50,409 bases of DNA, taken from contig JALFRV010000192.1 in NCBI GenBank assembly GCA_022778905.1, positions 1 through 50,409 of the forward strand, in the 5' to 3' direction. Under the pieces are notes generated by a model. It was given only the letters and a program-made list of their open reading frames with translations, made no database searches and was not told where the DNA came from. The stretch comes from Prevotella sp. Its GTDB lineage: Bacteria > Bacteroidota > Bacteroidia > Bacteroidales > Bacteroidaceae. The position numbers and the translations under genes are program-made. Shown piece by piece: positions 7,953 through 16,505 of this stretch (its first letter is position 1; each line of letters starts with the position of its first letter).

Positions 7953-9221
7953 ATGACTATGAGAACAATGTTTACCAAGATGCGGGCCGCTGCGAGCCTG
8001 CTTTTCCTCTTCGCGGCATCAGCGGGCTCTGCCCAGGGCTATTATTCCTATCAGCCTGGTGACTACAGCGCAAAGGGTATCACGGGTGGATATAAGGTCA
8101 CCTCGGTGCCTAACATCACCATGACCTATGGCGGACAGATCAAGAGTGAGGGCAGCGCGGCCCCGGTCGACTTGAATCCTTACTTCAAAAGTTATACCAA
8201 CGGCGCCAGCACACCACGCTTCACGGATGCTGACGGGAAGGTCGTGTCCACCTATACTGTGGACAATAAGCTGGTCCCGGACAGCGGCACCTATTACAAG
8301 TTTGAGCCTCTGAAGGATGGAAAGGTGGCGGTTTATGTGAATATGAACATTGACCGGCAGTTATATATCTGCAAGGCGGAAAGCCCGAAGAGCTGCTCCC
8401 CGGTGGCCGAATACCCCGAAGGCTATACGATGACCGCGAAGGAGAGCCGCGCCTACACTTTCAGTGTGTCTGCCGGGCAGGTCTACTATGTCTTCGGTGT
8501 CAACACTTCCGCCTCGCTGCTGGGCTTCATCTATGCCACGGAAGTCGTGGACGAGAATGCCGGCTACAATGCAGCCTTGGCCGGGCAGACGGCTTTCGCC
8601 CTCAACCGGACCATGGAACCGGGCGTATGGAATGCCGTTTGCTTCCCCTTCGGTCTGACGGGCAATGATTGCAAATATCTCTTCGGCGAAGGCTATTCGA
8701 TAGCCAACTATGACACGCCGACTTCCTCTGGGAACGTCTATTCGTTCAAGAGCGCGACGACTTATGCCGCCGGTCGACCCGTCTTGGTGAAGCCCACGAA
8801 GGCGCTTGGCTCGACACTGCTGATTGCCACGCTGCAGGAAGCAGCCGCCGAGCAGCGTGGCAACAAGGATTGCGGTTATTATGTCGGTACGTATGAGCCG
8901 TTCAGCGCCACGGCCACTGATACCGACCTCTGGTTTCTGACCGCCGGTAATACCTTCGGCAAAGCATCGCAGGCAGGGAGCCTCAAGGGCTTCCGGGCCT
9001 ACTTCAAGACGGTTGGTGAGACTGCTGTCGTGCCAACCTTAGTGATCGACGGCGTGACTACAGGACTTGTGCCCGTGTTCGATGAGGCCGGGACAAGTGC
9101 CATGGAAGATGCACCGGTCTTCAACCTGCAGGGACAGCGCGTCGCTGACGGACTGTCCGGGGTGCAGTCGCTTTCCAAGGGAATCTATGTGGTCAAGGGC
9201 CGGAAGTTTATCCGAAGATGA
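7953..9221 (+). CDS. Secreted protein of unknown function with C-terminal sorting-like tail
   Basis: 422 residues from the ATG at 7953. That start gives a clean signal peptide (MTMRTMFTKMRAAASLLFLF... ending SAGSAQ); an upstream in-frame ATG at 7899 lies inside the previous gene and precedes the signal, so it was not used. No catalytic domain is recognised. The N-terminal half looks like a beta-rich module; the second half holds the WNAVCFPFGL...AGRPVLVKPTK pattern seen in many large Prevotella/Bacteroides surface proteins. The end (VFNLQGQRV..., then KGIYVVKGRKFIRR) matches the tail of the PL6 and copy 1 lyases. It may bind glycan for the cluster. A strong terminator follows. Confidence 0.7.
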   Translation: MTMRTMFTKMRAAASLLFLFAASAGSAQGYYSYQPGDYSAKGITGGYKVTSVPNITMTYGGQIKSEGSAAPVDLNPYFKSYTNGASTPRFTDADGKVVSTYTVDNKLVPDSGTYYKFEPLKDGKVAVYVNMNIDRQLYICKAESPKSCSPVAEYPEGYTMTAKESRAYTFSVSAGQVYYVFGVNTSASLLGFIYATEVVDENAGYNAALAGQTAFALNRTMEPGVWNAVCFPFGLTGNDCKYLFGEGYSIANYDTPTSSGNVYSFKSATTYAAGRPVLVKPTKALGSTLLIATLQEAAAEQRGNKDCGYYVGTYEPFSATATDTDLWFLTAGNTFGKASQAGSLKGFRAYFKTVGETAVVPTLVIDGVTTGLVPVFDEAGTSAMEDAPVFNLQGQRVADGLSGVQSLSKGIYVVKGRKFIRR

Positions 9222-9260
9222 CGAGTGCGGATTTTGCGGGTCTCACAGACTGACATTCTT

Positions 9261-9297
9261 CGGGGATGCTCCTGTTGGAGTGTCCCCGATTCTTTTT
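9261..9297 (+). terminator. Rho-independent terminator of the PL6 cluster
   Basis: CGGGGATGCTCC, loop TGTT, then GGAGTGTCCCCG forms a 12-bp stem with two G-U pairs, followed by ATTCTTTTT. It lies 39 bases after the stop at 9221. Confidence 0.85.
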
Positions 9298-9402
9298 CCC
9301 TGAAATACAGCGGTTTAAGCCATTCAGATCTTCCTTTTCGGCAAGGTCAGAAGGCCGGAAAATGCAGCTGGCGGAGGCGGACGAATGGAGTGCCTTCCGC
9401 AG

Positions 9403-9490
9403 AGCTATCCTTTCGGGGGTCGAAAGGATAGCTTTGGGCCGCCCGGAGCATAGCTTTGGACAGCCCGGAGCATAGCTCTGCGCAGCCCAT
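9403..9490 (+). repeat. 22-bp tandem repeat array A (4 units)
   Basis: Four units of exactly 22 bp start at 9403, 9425, 9447 and 9469. The shared core is GCTTTgGGcCgGCCC-like at unit positions 7-20, followed by GG or AT. Units 1 and 2 face each other as a perfect 13-bp inverted repeat (AGCTATCCTTTCG at 9403-9415, CGAAAGGATAGCT at 9421-9433, 5-base loop). The array lies between convergent genes, after the PL6 cluster terminator. Confidence 0.85.
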
Positions 9491-9670
9491 AAAAATGCAC
9501 TGTCCCGGAGGCCTTGTTGGACCCGTTTTTCGGGATGTGTTTTGACAGCCTTTCACCCCTGTTCCGAAGCGCTGCGGATGACATTGTTTGCGGGCTGCGC
9601 TGGCGGGGTGGCGGGTCGGATGCTGGCTTGTTTCGGAAAGCCTGCTGCGTGCCGGGGTGGGAGCGGAAGG
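9491..9670. other. Gene-free remainder of the 9222-9788 gap
   Basis: Between array A and the minus-strand terminator no gene, promoter or repeat could be supported. Short open frames exist only because the region is GC-rich. Confidence 0.5.
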
Positions 9671-9713
9671 TGGAAAAGAAAACGGGAGAGCACCGATGTC
9701 GGTCTCTCCCGTT
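9671..9713 (-). terminator. Rho-independent terminator of the acyl-CoA synthetase operon
   Basis: The stem AACGGGAGAG/CTCTCCCGTT with inner ACCGA/TCGGT (one bulged base) is followed on the minus strand by TTTTCTTTTCC. It lies about 75 bases after the stop of the gene ending at 9789. Confidence 0.8.
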
Positions 9714-9788
9714 GATGTGTTGACAGTCTTGTTTGATCCGCGATATCCACCCTGATGAGATCCGCGGGCGTCGCGTGGCGTTACTTTA

Positions 9789-11471
9789 TTAGCTGCCCAT
9801 GCTTCCCGACTGCGTGTAAAGGAAGCGCTTGATGCTCCGCTTCGGAGTCTTCTCGAACTCTTCCTCGCGGATTCTGATCTCGGCGATCTTGCAGTATGCG
9901 GGCAGCTGCAGGTTCAGCTCCTTGCGGTTCTGCTCCATGATGTTCTTCAGATCCTCCGTGTTCAGGCCGATGTTCCGGGCCTCGTCAAAGTCGGGGACCA
10001 CTAATCCGACGAGCTTTTCTTCCTCCTGAATGACCACGCATTCGTTGACCATGGCGAGCGAATTGAGCTTGTCTTCGATCTCCTCCGGATAGATGTTCTG
10101 CCCGTTGCTGCCCAACAGCATGTTCTTGGAGCGGCCCTTGATGAAGACGTTTCCTTCTGCGTCCATCGTGCCTAAGTCACCCGTATGGAACCATCCGTCA
10201 CGGTCTATGCTCTGCGCCGTGGCTTCGGGATTCTTGTAGTAGCCCAACATGACGTTCGGGCCTTTGCACAGGATCTCGCCCGGCACGTTCTCGGGGTCGT
10301 TGCTGTCGATCTTTACGGACATGTGAATAGCGGCTCGGCCGCAGCTCAGAGGCGCAAAGGTCTGCCAGTCGGCGTAGCAGATGATCGGTGCACACTCCGT
10401 TGCTCCGTAGCCCACCGTATAAGGGAAGTCGACGCCTTTCATGAATTGCTCGACCTCTTGGTTGAGCGCTGCGCCGCCGATAATGATCTCATAGAAGTTG
10501 CCGCCGAATGCTTGGCAGAGCTGCTCGCGGATCTTTTCACGCACCTTCTTGTTGATCACGGGCGTGTTGAGCAGAAGTTTCATACGGTTGTTCTGAATCT
10601 TCGGGAAGACTTTTTTCTTGATGATCTTCTCGATGATCAGCGGAACGGCAATGATGATGGCCGGTTTTACATCCGTGAAAGCCTGTGCGATGATGGCCGG
10701 ACTGGGTATTCGGTTGAGATAATAGATGTGGCCGCCCGCGAGGAATTCAAAGATGAACTCGAACGACATGCCGTACATGTGCGCCATAGGAAGTATGCTG
10801 ATGACCTTGTCACCTGGCTTGAACACGCTCCCCACCACAGAGTGGGCGAAGTCGGCATTGCTCCATACGGCCCGGTAGGGCAGCATGACGCCTTTGGAGA
10901 AACCGGTCGTGCCGCTGGTATAGTTGATCAGCGCGAGTTCGTCGGGGCTTTGTTCGTGATAGTAGTGTACGTGCTCCTGTCTGAAATACTTGGGATACTT
11001 CTTGCCGAACATCTCGTTCAGATGCTCGCGGGCATAGGTGAGCTTGTCCGTGCGCGACACGATGAGCGAGTAATCGGGTATGTATATGATTCCTTCAAGA
11101 CCGGGCATCTTGGTCGCGTCGATCTGTGTGGCCACGATATCTCCTACAAACAGCAGCTTCGAATCAGAGTGATTGACGATGTTGTGGATCTGATCGGACG
11201 TGAATTCGTGCAGTATGGGAACGGCTACTGCGCCATACGTGAGCGTCGCAAGAAATGCGCAGGCCCAGGCCGAACTGTTTCTGCCGCAGAGGGCGATCTT
11301 GTCTCCTTTCTGGACTCCGCTGCTCTCGAACAGGATATGAAGCTTTTCGATCTTGCGTGCCACATCATGATACTGGAGCGTCGTGCCCTTATAGTCGGTC
11401 AGGGCATCAAGTGTCCAATTGTTGATAATGCTTTGTTCGATTAGCGCATTAAAACTGGGTATTTCCAACAT
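9789..11471 (-). CDS. Long-chain acyl-CoA synthetase-like AMP-binding enzyme (second of two)
   Basis: 560 residues. Adenylate-forming fold with the P-loop-like YTSGTTGFSKGV, the A5 motif GYGATECAP, WFHTGDLG, and GRSKNMLLGSNGQNIYPEEIE near the hinge. The C-terminal TPKRSIKRFLY carries the presumed catalytic Lys. Such enzymes activate fatty acids with ATP and CoA and usually sit at the inner membrane. There is no signal peptide. It begins 39 bases after the stop of its paralogue, and the two share the opening IPSFN...SIINNW, so they are a tandem duplication in one operon. Substrate chain length cannot be read. Confidence 0.92.
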   Translation of the reverse strand: MLEIPSFNALIEQSIINNWTLDALTDYKGTTLQYHDVARKIEKLHILFESSGVQKGDKIALCGRNSSAWACAFLATLTYGAVAVPILHEFTSDQIHNIVNHSDSKLLFVGDIVATQIDATKMPGLEGIIYIPDYSLIVSRTDKLTYAREHLNEMFGKKYPKYFRQEHVHYYHEQSPDELALINYTSGTTGFSKGVMLPYRAVWSNADFAHSVVGSVFKPGDKVISILPMAHMYGMSFEFIFEFLAGGHIYYLNRIPSPAIIAQAFTDVKPAIIIAVPLIIEKIIKKKVFPKIQNNRMKLLLNTPVINKKVREKIREQLCQAFGGNFYEIIIGGAALNQEVEQFMKGVDFPYTVGYGATECAPIICYADWQTFAPLSCGRAAIHMSVKIDSNDPENVPGEILCKGPNVMLGYYKNPEATAQSIDRDGWFHTGDLGTMDAEGNVFIKGRSKNMLLGSNGQNIYPEEIEDKLNSLAMVNECVVIQEEEKLVGLVVPDFDEARNIGLNTEDLKNIMEQNRKELNLQLPAYCKIAEIRIREEEFEKTPKRSIKRFLYTQSGSMGS

Positions 11472-11510
11472 GATATTATGTTTATGACAATTTCTAATGA
11501 CTATGCTTGA

Positions 11511-13178
11511 CTATTTGATCTGATAGAGGTAGCGTTTGATATTCTTCTTCGGTGTCTTCTCGAACTCCTTGTCCTGCAGACGGATCTCGGCGAGCTTGCT
11601 GAAGGCAGGCAACTTCGCGTTTAAGTTGATGCGATTCTGCTCCATGAGCTTCTCGAGGTCGTCCGAGGTGAACCCCATCTCCTGGGCTTCGTCCTTGTCC
11701 GGATAGACGAGACCGACTAACTTGTCGCCATGCTGCACCACTAAGCTCTCGTTGACCATCATCATCGAGTTGAGCTTGTCTTCGATCTCTTCGGGATAGA
11801 CGTTCTGTCCGTTTGATCCTAAGAGCATGTTCTTGATGCGCCCATTGATGAAAAGGTGACCCTCGGCGTCAATTTTACCTAAGTCGCCCGTATGGAACCA
11901 GCCGTCCTCATCGATCGCCTCCTTCGTCGCTTCCGGGTTTTTGTAATAGCCTGACATCAGGTTCAGACCGCGTGCAACGATCTCCCCCGGGACATTCTCG
12001 GGATCATTGCTGAGCACGCGGAGCTCCATATGGATCACGCAATGACCGCAGGAACCCTGCCTGAAGTCATGATAGTCGCTGTAAGAGATCATCGGACCGG
12101 TCTCCGTCGTGCCGTATCCGACAGTCAGAGGGAACTCGATGTCTATGAGGAATTGCTCTACCTCCTTGTTCAGACTGGCACCTCCGACAATGATTTCATA
12201 GATATTGCCACCGAAGAGATCCATGGCCTGAGCGCGGATTTTCTCCTTTAGCTTCTTCCCGATGCCCGGCATCTTCGACAAGATCTTATAGATATTGTTG
12301 TCGGTGATGGGGAGTATGGCCTTCCGGATGATCTTCTCGATGATCAACGGCACCGATATGACGATGGCAGGCTTGATCTCAGCCATCGCCTGAAGAATGA
12401 ACGTGGGGTTGGGAAGACGGGTCAGGAAGTAGATATGATTGCCGAAACAGAATTCGAATATGAATTCTATCATCAGACCGTACATATGGGACATCGGAAG
12501 GATACTCAGCACATTGCTGCCCTGCTTGAGCTGTCCCTTGCCTAAAGCGTCCATCACAAAGTCGAGATTACTCCACAAGGAGCGGTAGGAGAGCATGACT
12601 CCCTTAGAGAAACCTGTAGTCCCACTGGTGTAGTTGATCAGTGCGAGGTCCTCCGGTTTGTCATGATAGTAGCTCACATGTTCCTTCCGAAAGTACTTCG
12701 GATACTGTTGGCAGTAGAGCTCGTTGAGGTGTTCGCGGCAGTAATCGAGCTTCTCAGATCTTGACATCAGCACCGAGAAGTCCTGCAGGAGGATGAGTCC
12801 GTCGATGTTGGGCATCTTGTCCGCGTTGAGCACAGGGGCAACCGATTCGCCGGCAAAGAGTAGTTTTGCCTCTGAATGGTTCACGATGTGATGGATCTGA
12901 TCAGCCGTGAATTCATGTTGGATCGGCACGACGACGGCACCGTAGGTCAAGGTCGCGAGGAAGGCAACAGCCCAATTGGAACTGTTCTTGTCACAGATGG
13001 CGATCTTGTCCCCTTGCTGCAGGCCCATGTGTGCAAACATGAGGTGCAGCTTTTCTATTTTTCTGGCCACGTCATGGAATTGAAGCGTGGTCCCTTGATA
13101 GTCAGTCAGCGCATCCTGATCCCAGTTATTGATGATGCTTCGCTCAATGTATGAGTTAAAGCTTGGTATTGAATTCAT
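11511..13178 (-). CDS. Long-chain acyl-CoA synthetase-like AMP-binding enzyme (first of two)
   Basis: 555 residues from the ATG at 13178, which gives MNSIPSFNSYIERS and aligns with the paralogue's start; a TTG two codons upstream is unlikely. Motifs are YTSGTTGFSKGVMLSY, GYGTTETGPMISY, GWFHTGDLG, GRIKNMLLGSNGQNVYPEEIE and a C-terminal TPKKNIKRYLY Lys. The predicted reaction is ATP-dependent CoA thioester formation on a fatty acid. The A5 block differs from the second copy (TTETGP versus ATECAP), which suggests the two prefer different acyl chains. A full Bacteroidetes promoter with flanking GTGCA half-sites drives the pair. Confidence 0.92.
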   Translation of the reverse strand: MNSIPSFNSYIERSIINNWDQDALTDYQGTTLQFHDVARKIEKLHLMFAHMGLQQGDKIAICDKNSSNWAVAFLATLTYGAVVVPIQHEFTADQIHHIVNHSEAKLLFAGESVAPVLNADKMPNIDGLILLQDFSVLMSRSEKLDYCREHLNELYCQQYPKYFRKEHVSYYHDKPEDLALINYTSGTTGFSKGVMLSYRSLWSNLDFVMDALGKGQLKQGSNVLSILPMSHMYGLMIEFIFEFCFGNHIYFLTRLPNPTFILQAMAEIKPAIVISVPLIIEKIIRKAILPITDNNIYKILSKMPGIGKKLKEKIRAQAMDLFGGNIYEIIVGGASLNKEVEQFLIDIEFPLTVGYGTTETGPMISYSDYHDFRQGSCGHCVIHMELRVLSNDPENVPGEIVARGLNLMSGYYKNPEATKEAIDEDGWFHTGDLGKIDAEGHLFINGRIKNMLLGSNGQNVYPEEIEDKLNSMMMVNESLVVQHGDKLVGLVYPDKDEAQEMGFTSDDLEKLMEQNRINLNAKLPAFSKLAEIRLQDKEFEKTPKKNIKRYLYQIK

Positions 13179-13244
13179 GCACAATTTTCAAAATTTTGTG
13201 CAAAGGTACAACCTTTATTGCACATTCCAAAAAATAATGTGCAA
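13178..13244. promoter_or_regulatory. Two inverted repeats with GTGCA half-sites over the promoter (operator candidate)
   Basis: TTGCACATT (13218-13226) and AATGTGCAA (13236-13244) form a perfect 9-bp inverted repeat around the -33 element. TGCACAA (13178-13184) and TTGTGCA (13196-13202) form a second, 7-bp pair touching the -7 box and the start codon. Both have half-sites about 20 bp apart, as expected for a dimeric repressor. The cognate protein is not in the window; a TetR-type fatty-acid regulator is one guess. Confidence 0.6.
13201..13231 (-). promoter_or_regulatory. Complete promoter for the acyl-CoA synthetase operon
   Basis: On the minus strand the -7 box TACCTTTG (13208 to 13201) is preceded by TTTG (13231 to 13228) with exactly 19 bases between, the best -33/-7 pair in the window. 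The start codon lies 22 bases downstream of the -7 box. Confidence 0.8.
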
Positions 13245-13334
13245 TATTTTCGGCTTTGCTCTTGTTTTTAAGCATTGAAATGCACCAAGGACCATTAGTT
13301 ATGTTCCTTTTGTCTAAAGGCATGTTCCGTTCCG

Positions 13335-14582
13335 CTAATTGTAGCGCATCGACTTGGCCGGATGGATATGGGAGATCAGATAGCTGGGTGCAATGAGGAC
13401 GAAAATGCTGATCAGCAGCGATGCCACATTGAGCAGGATGAAGACCGGGACGTTGAATTCCACGGGCACGGTGTTGACATAATAAGTCGTCGGATCAAGC
13501 TTGACCACGCCCGTGAAGTGCTGGATGGTGATCAGTCCTAATCCAATGACGTTGCCGATGAGCATGCCTTTGCCGACGATGAAGGTGGCAAACCAAAGGA
13601 ACACTTTTCTGATCATCCGGTTCCGTGCGCCCAATGCCTTCAGGATTCCGATCATCGTTGTCCGCTCTAAAATGATGATCAGCAGTCCGCTGATCATCGT
13701 CACGCCTGCCACGGCAATCATCAGTCCGAGGATGATCCACACGTTCAGGTCGAGCAAGTCAAGCCAATGGAAGATGCTTGGATTGGCATTCTGAATGGTG
13801 ACAGATGAATAGGTCTCGCCGTATTTGTCTGTCGTGCGGTGTACCTTGTTTATGATTTGGTCTTCCGTCTGGTCGATCTTGTTGAAATCGAAGACGGTTA
13901 ATTCTGCCCCGGAAGTCTGGTCTTCCTCCCAGCCATTCAGTTTCACGCCCGTATAGAGATCCGTGAAGCAGACGGTCTTGTCATACTGTGACAGATTCGT
14001 CTGATAGATACCGGCTATCGAGAAGCGTCTGGTCCTGACGCCGTTGTTGTCGATGAAATAGGCGAAAATGCGCTGTCCGACCTTCAACCTCAGCTGATTG
14101 GCCATGATCTGCGATACAAGTATCTTGTTCAGACTCTGCTTGTCGGAGAAGCGGGGGATGGATCCTGCGATCAGATGTTGATGGATGAAGGTCGTGTCAT
14201 ATTCGGCCCCGATGCCCTTGAGGACTACTCCGAGAAAGTCGGAGTCGGTCTTCAGTATGCCCTGAGTGAACGTGAAGCGCTGCACATGCTTGACTCCGTC
14301 AATCCTTTTCAGCACATTCATCATCGAGTCATCCATCTGAATGGGGTAGGGTTCCTGTGCCTGCACGCTCATGAAATCACCCACCTGGATGTGGCTGCCG
14401 AATCCGATGACCTTGTCGCGGATGGTCTGCTTGAATCCGAAGACGACGCTCACGGAAACCAGCATCACGGCTATGCCGATCGCAACACCTGCTGTTGCAA
14501 TCCGGATGGCAGGCTTCGAGACTTTCCGCTTGTCATCGTTGTCCTGATAAATCCTGCGTGCAAGGAATAACGGGAAATTCAT
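13335..14582 (-). CDS. FtsX-like ABC transporter permease, LolC/LolE type
   Basis: 415 residues. A first membrane segment lies near residues 25-50 (IRIATAGVAIGIAVMLVSVS). A large periplasmic domain (about 50-270) follows, then three more membrane segments near 277-305, 325-355 and 375-400. This one-plus-three layout is typical of lipoprotein-release permeases, which work with an ATPase (LolD) to pull lipoproteins from the inner membrane. No ATPase gene lies nearby. It starts 24 bases after the aminotransferase stop, so the two genes are probably one operon. Confidence 0.85.
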   Translation of the reverse strand: MNFPLFLARRIYQDNDDKRKVSKPAIRIATAGVAIGIAVMLVSVSVVFGFKQTIRDKVIGFGSHIQVGDFMSVQAQEPYPIQMDDSMMNVLKRIDGVKHVQRFTFTQGILKTDSDFLGVVLKGIGAEYDTTFIHQHLIAGSIPRFSDKQSLNKILVSQIMANQLRLKVGQRIFAYFIDNNGVRTRRFSIAGIYQTNLSQYDKTVCFTDLYTGVKLNGWEEDQTSGAELTVFDFNKIDQTEDQIINKVHRTTDKYGETYSSVTIQNANPSIFHWLDLLDLNVWIILGLMIAVAGVTMISGLLIIILERTTMIGILKALGARNRMIRKVFLWFATFIVGKGMLIGNVIGLGLITIQHFTGVVKLDPTTYYVNTVPVEFNVPVFILLNVASLLISIFVLIAPSYLISHIHPAKSMRYN

Positions 14583-14606
14583 ACGTGAACCACTCTTCTG
14601 CTATGA

Positions 14607-15812
14607 CTACTCTTCGTCGATCTTTCCCCGATAGCACTCCAATGCCTTCCGCAGCACGAGGAGCGCCCTTGTCAGGTCTTCTTTCTTGAGCACATAGGCA
14701 ATCCGAACTTGATTATGGCCGGCGCCGGGCGTCGTGTAGAAACCCGAAGCGGGTGCCATCATCACCGTCTCTCCTTCGTAGTCGAACTCTTCGAGACACC
14801 ATTTGCAGAAGCGCTCGCAATCGTCCACCGGCAGCTTGGCTACGGTGTAGAAGGCGCCCATGGGGATTGGGGAGTACACGCCCGGTATCCGATTCAATCC
14901 GTCAATCAGGCATTTGCGCCGCTCCACGTATTCATCGTAGACGTCACGATAATACGTTTCCGGTGCGTCCAATGACGCTTCGGCCACGATCTGGCCGATC
15001 AAGGGAGGCGAAAGACGTGCCTGACAGAACTTCATCACGGCGTCGCGCACTTCCTTGTTCTTTGTGATCAGGGCGCCGATGCGTATTCCACACTCGCTGT
15101 AACGCTTGGACACCGAGTCGATGAGGATTGCATTCTGCTCGATTCCTTCCAAGTGCATGGCGCTGATATACGGACTTCCGGTGTAGATGTATTCACGGTA
15201 GACCTCGTCGGAGAAGAGATACAGGTCATACTTCTTGACCAAGTCTCTGATCTGGTTCATCTCTCTGCGGGTGTAAAGATAGCCGGTCGGATTGTTCGGA
15301 TTGCAGATCATGATGGCACGGGTGCGCTCGTTGATCAGCTCTTCGAACTTCTCCACCCGCGGCAGCGCGAATCCCTCCTCAATGGAGGTGGCGATTGTGC
15401 GGATCTTGGCGCCGGCAGATATCGCGAACGCCATATAGTTGGCGTAGGCCGGTTCGGGCACGATGATCTCGTCACCCGGATTCAGACAGCTCATGAAAGC
15501 AAACAACACGGCTTCCGATCCGCCTGAAGTGATGATGATATCGTCGGCAGTTACGTTGATGTCATATTTCTTATAGTAGTCGGTGAGTTTCTCTCTGTAG
15601 CTCAGATAGCCCTGGCTCGGAGAGTATTCCAGCACCTCGCGGTCGATGTGTTTCAGTGCATCCAGTCCGCATTGTGGCGTAGGAAGATCCGGCTGACCTA
15701 TGTTCAGGTGATAGACCTTGATGCCTCTGCTCTTTGCTGCCTGTGCCAATGGGGCCAGCTTCCTGATAGGCGACTCGGGCATTTCAAGGCCACGTATTGA
15801 TATTTCCGGCAT
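14607..15812 (-). CDS. PLP-dependent aminotransferase, class I/II (aspartate/tyrosine type)
   Basis: 401 residues from the ATG at 15812. An upstream start at 15857 would lie at the predicted transcription start and adds a non-conserved leader. Fold-type I motifs are NIGQPDLPTP, YSPSQGYLSYREKL, TSGGSEAV, NPNNPTGYLYT, SDEVYREYIYTG and DSVSKRYSECGIRIGA, with the PLP Lys in SVSKR. The carboxylate-binding Arg lies in NQVRIAYV. It transfers amino groups between an amino acid and a 2-oxo acid in the cytoplasm; the precise substrate is unknown. It is first in an operon with the Lol-type permease and has its own -7 box. Confidence 0.92.
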   Translation of the reverse strand: MPEISIRGLEMPESPIRKLAPLAQAAKSRGIKVYHLNIGQPDLPTPQCGLDALKHIDREVLEYSPSQGYLSYREKLTDYYKKYDINVTADDIIITSGGSEAVLFAFMSCLNPGDEIIVPEPAYANYMAFAISAGAKIRTIATSIEEGFALPRVEKFEELINERTRAIMICNPNNPTGYLYTRREMNQIRDLVKKYDLYLFSDEVYREYIYTGSPYISAMHLEGIEQNAILIDSVSKRYSECGIRIGALITKNKEVRDAVMKFCQARLSPPLIGQIVAEASLDAPETYYRDVYDEYVERRKCLIDGLNRIPGVYSPIPMGAFYTVAKLPVDDCERFCKWCLEEFDYEGETVMMAPASGFYTTPGAGHNQVRIAYVLKKEDLTRALLVLRKALECYRGKIDEE

Positions 15813-15864
15813 CTTTTGTTCTTTGATTGACAAATGAACGGCAAGCCCGTTCCTCATTTCGATG

Positions 15865-15872
15865 CAAAGGTA
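15865..15872 (-). promoter_or_regulatory. Bacteroidetes -7 box for the aminotransferase operon
   Basis: Minus-strand TACCTTTG followed by CA fits TAnnTTTG. Transcription would begin near 15858, leaving a leader of about 45 bases before the chosen ATG at 15812. Confidence 0.65.
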
Positions 15873-15988
15873 GTATATTTAGTTGAAACGAGAAAAACAA
15901 CCTCTTTAAAAATTAAAAAAAATACCCGGACCCGGTGAAGCATTGATGAAAATAGGGGGCATTCATGCTTTGTTCCTAAACTTTTTCT

Positions 15989-15996
15989 TACCTTTG
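15989..15996 (+). promoter_or_regulatory. Bacteroidetes -7 box for the DUF4494 gene
   Basis: TACCTTTG followed by CA matches TAnnTTTG, 32 bases before the ATG at 16029. A TTTG at 15969-15972 is a possible -33 element, though the 16-base spacing is short. Confidence 0.65.
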
Positions 15997-16028
15997 CATG
16001 CCGGAAAGACTATATCAAATACAAGTAT

Positions 16029-16505
16029 ATGAGATCAAGAACAGCCAATTGGTTTGAAACCAAAGTGAGTTACGAGAAAATGATGGAGGATGGGATGCAG
16101 AAAAAGGTCGTCGAACCGTATGTCGTCGACGCGCTGAGCTTCGCTGAGGCAGAGAATACCATCATCAATGAGATGTCGGCCTACGTGAGCGGCGAGCTCA
16201 AGGTCACAGGTATCGCGCAGGCGGCCTATCACGAAGTCTTCTTCAGTGATGAGGACACGGACGACAAATGGTATAAGGCCAAGCTGCAGTTCATCACCCT
16301 TGACGAGAAGACTGACACGGAGAAACGCTCCAATGTCAACTATCTGGTCCAGGCGAAGAGCCTTCCTGTCGCTGTCAAATATATTGACCAGGTCATGGGC
16401 GGGACGATGATCGACTACGTGGTGGCCAGCATCGCCGAGACCAAAATCATGGATGTCTTCGAGCATCACGCTCCCGCCAAGCAGCCGGAAGCGGGCGGAG
16501 AATAA
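16029..16505 (+). CDS. DUF4494 family protein
   Basis: 158 residues, cytoplasmic, no signal or membrane segment. The opening WFETKVSYEKMMEDGMQKKV, the VVDALSFAEAE block and the later YLVQAKSLPVAVKYIDQVMGGTM are what I associate with DUF4494, a family largely confined to Bacteroidetes and often near yggS. Function is not known. It has its own promoter box. A small hairpin (CAAGCC/GGCTTG, near 16515-16530) lies just after the stop but lacks a T-tract, so read-through into yggS is possible. Confidence 0.85.
   Translation: MRSRTANWFETKVSYEKMMEDGMQKKVVEPYVVDALSFAEAENTIINEMSAYVSGELKVTGIAQAAYHEVFFSDEDTDDKWYKAKLQFITLDEKTDTEKRSNVNYLVQAKSLPVAVKYIDQVMGGTMIDYVVASIAETKIMDVFEHHAPAKQPEAGGE

Noticed and set aside
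10185..11444. 419-codon open frame on the plus strand
   Set aside because: It is antisense to a clear acyl-CoA synthetase gene with all family motifs; no independent evidence of coding.
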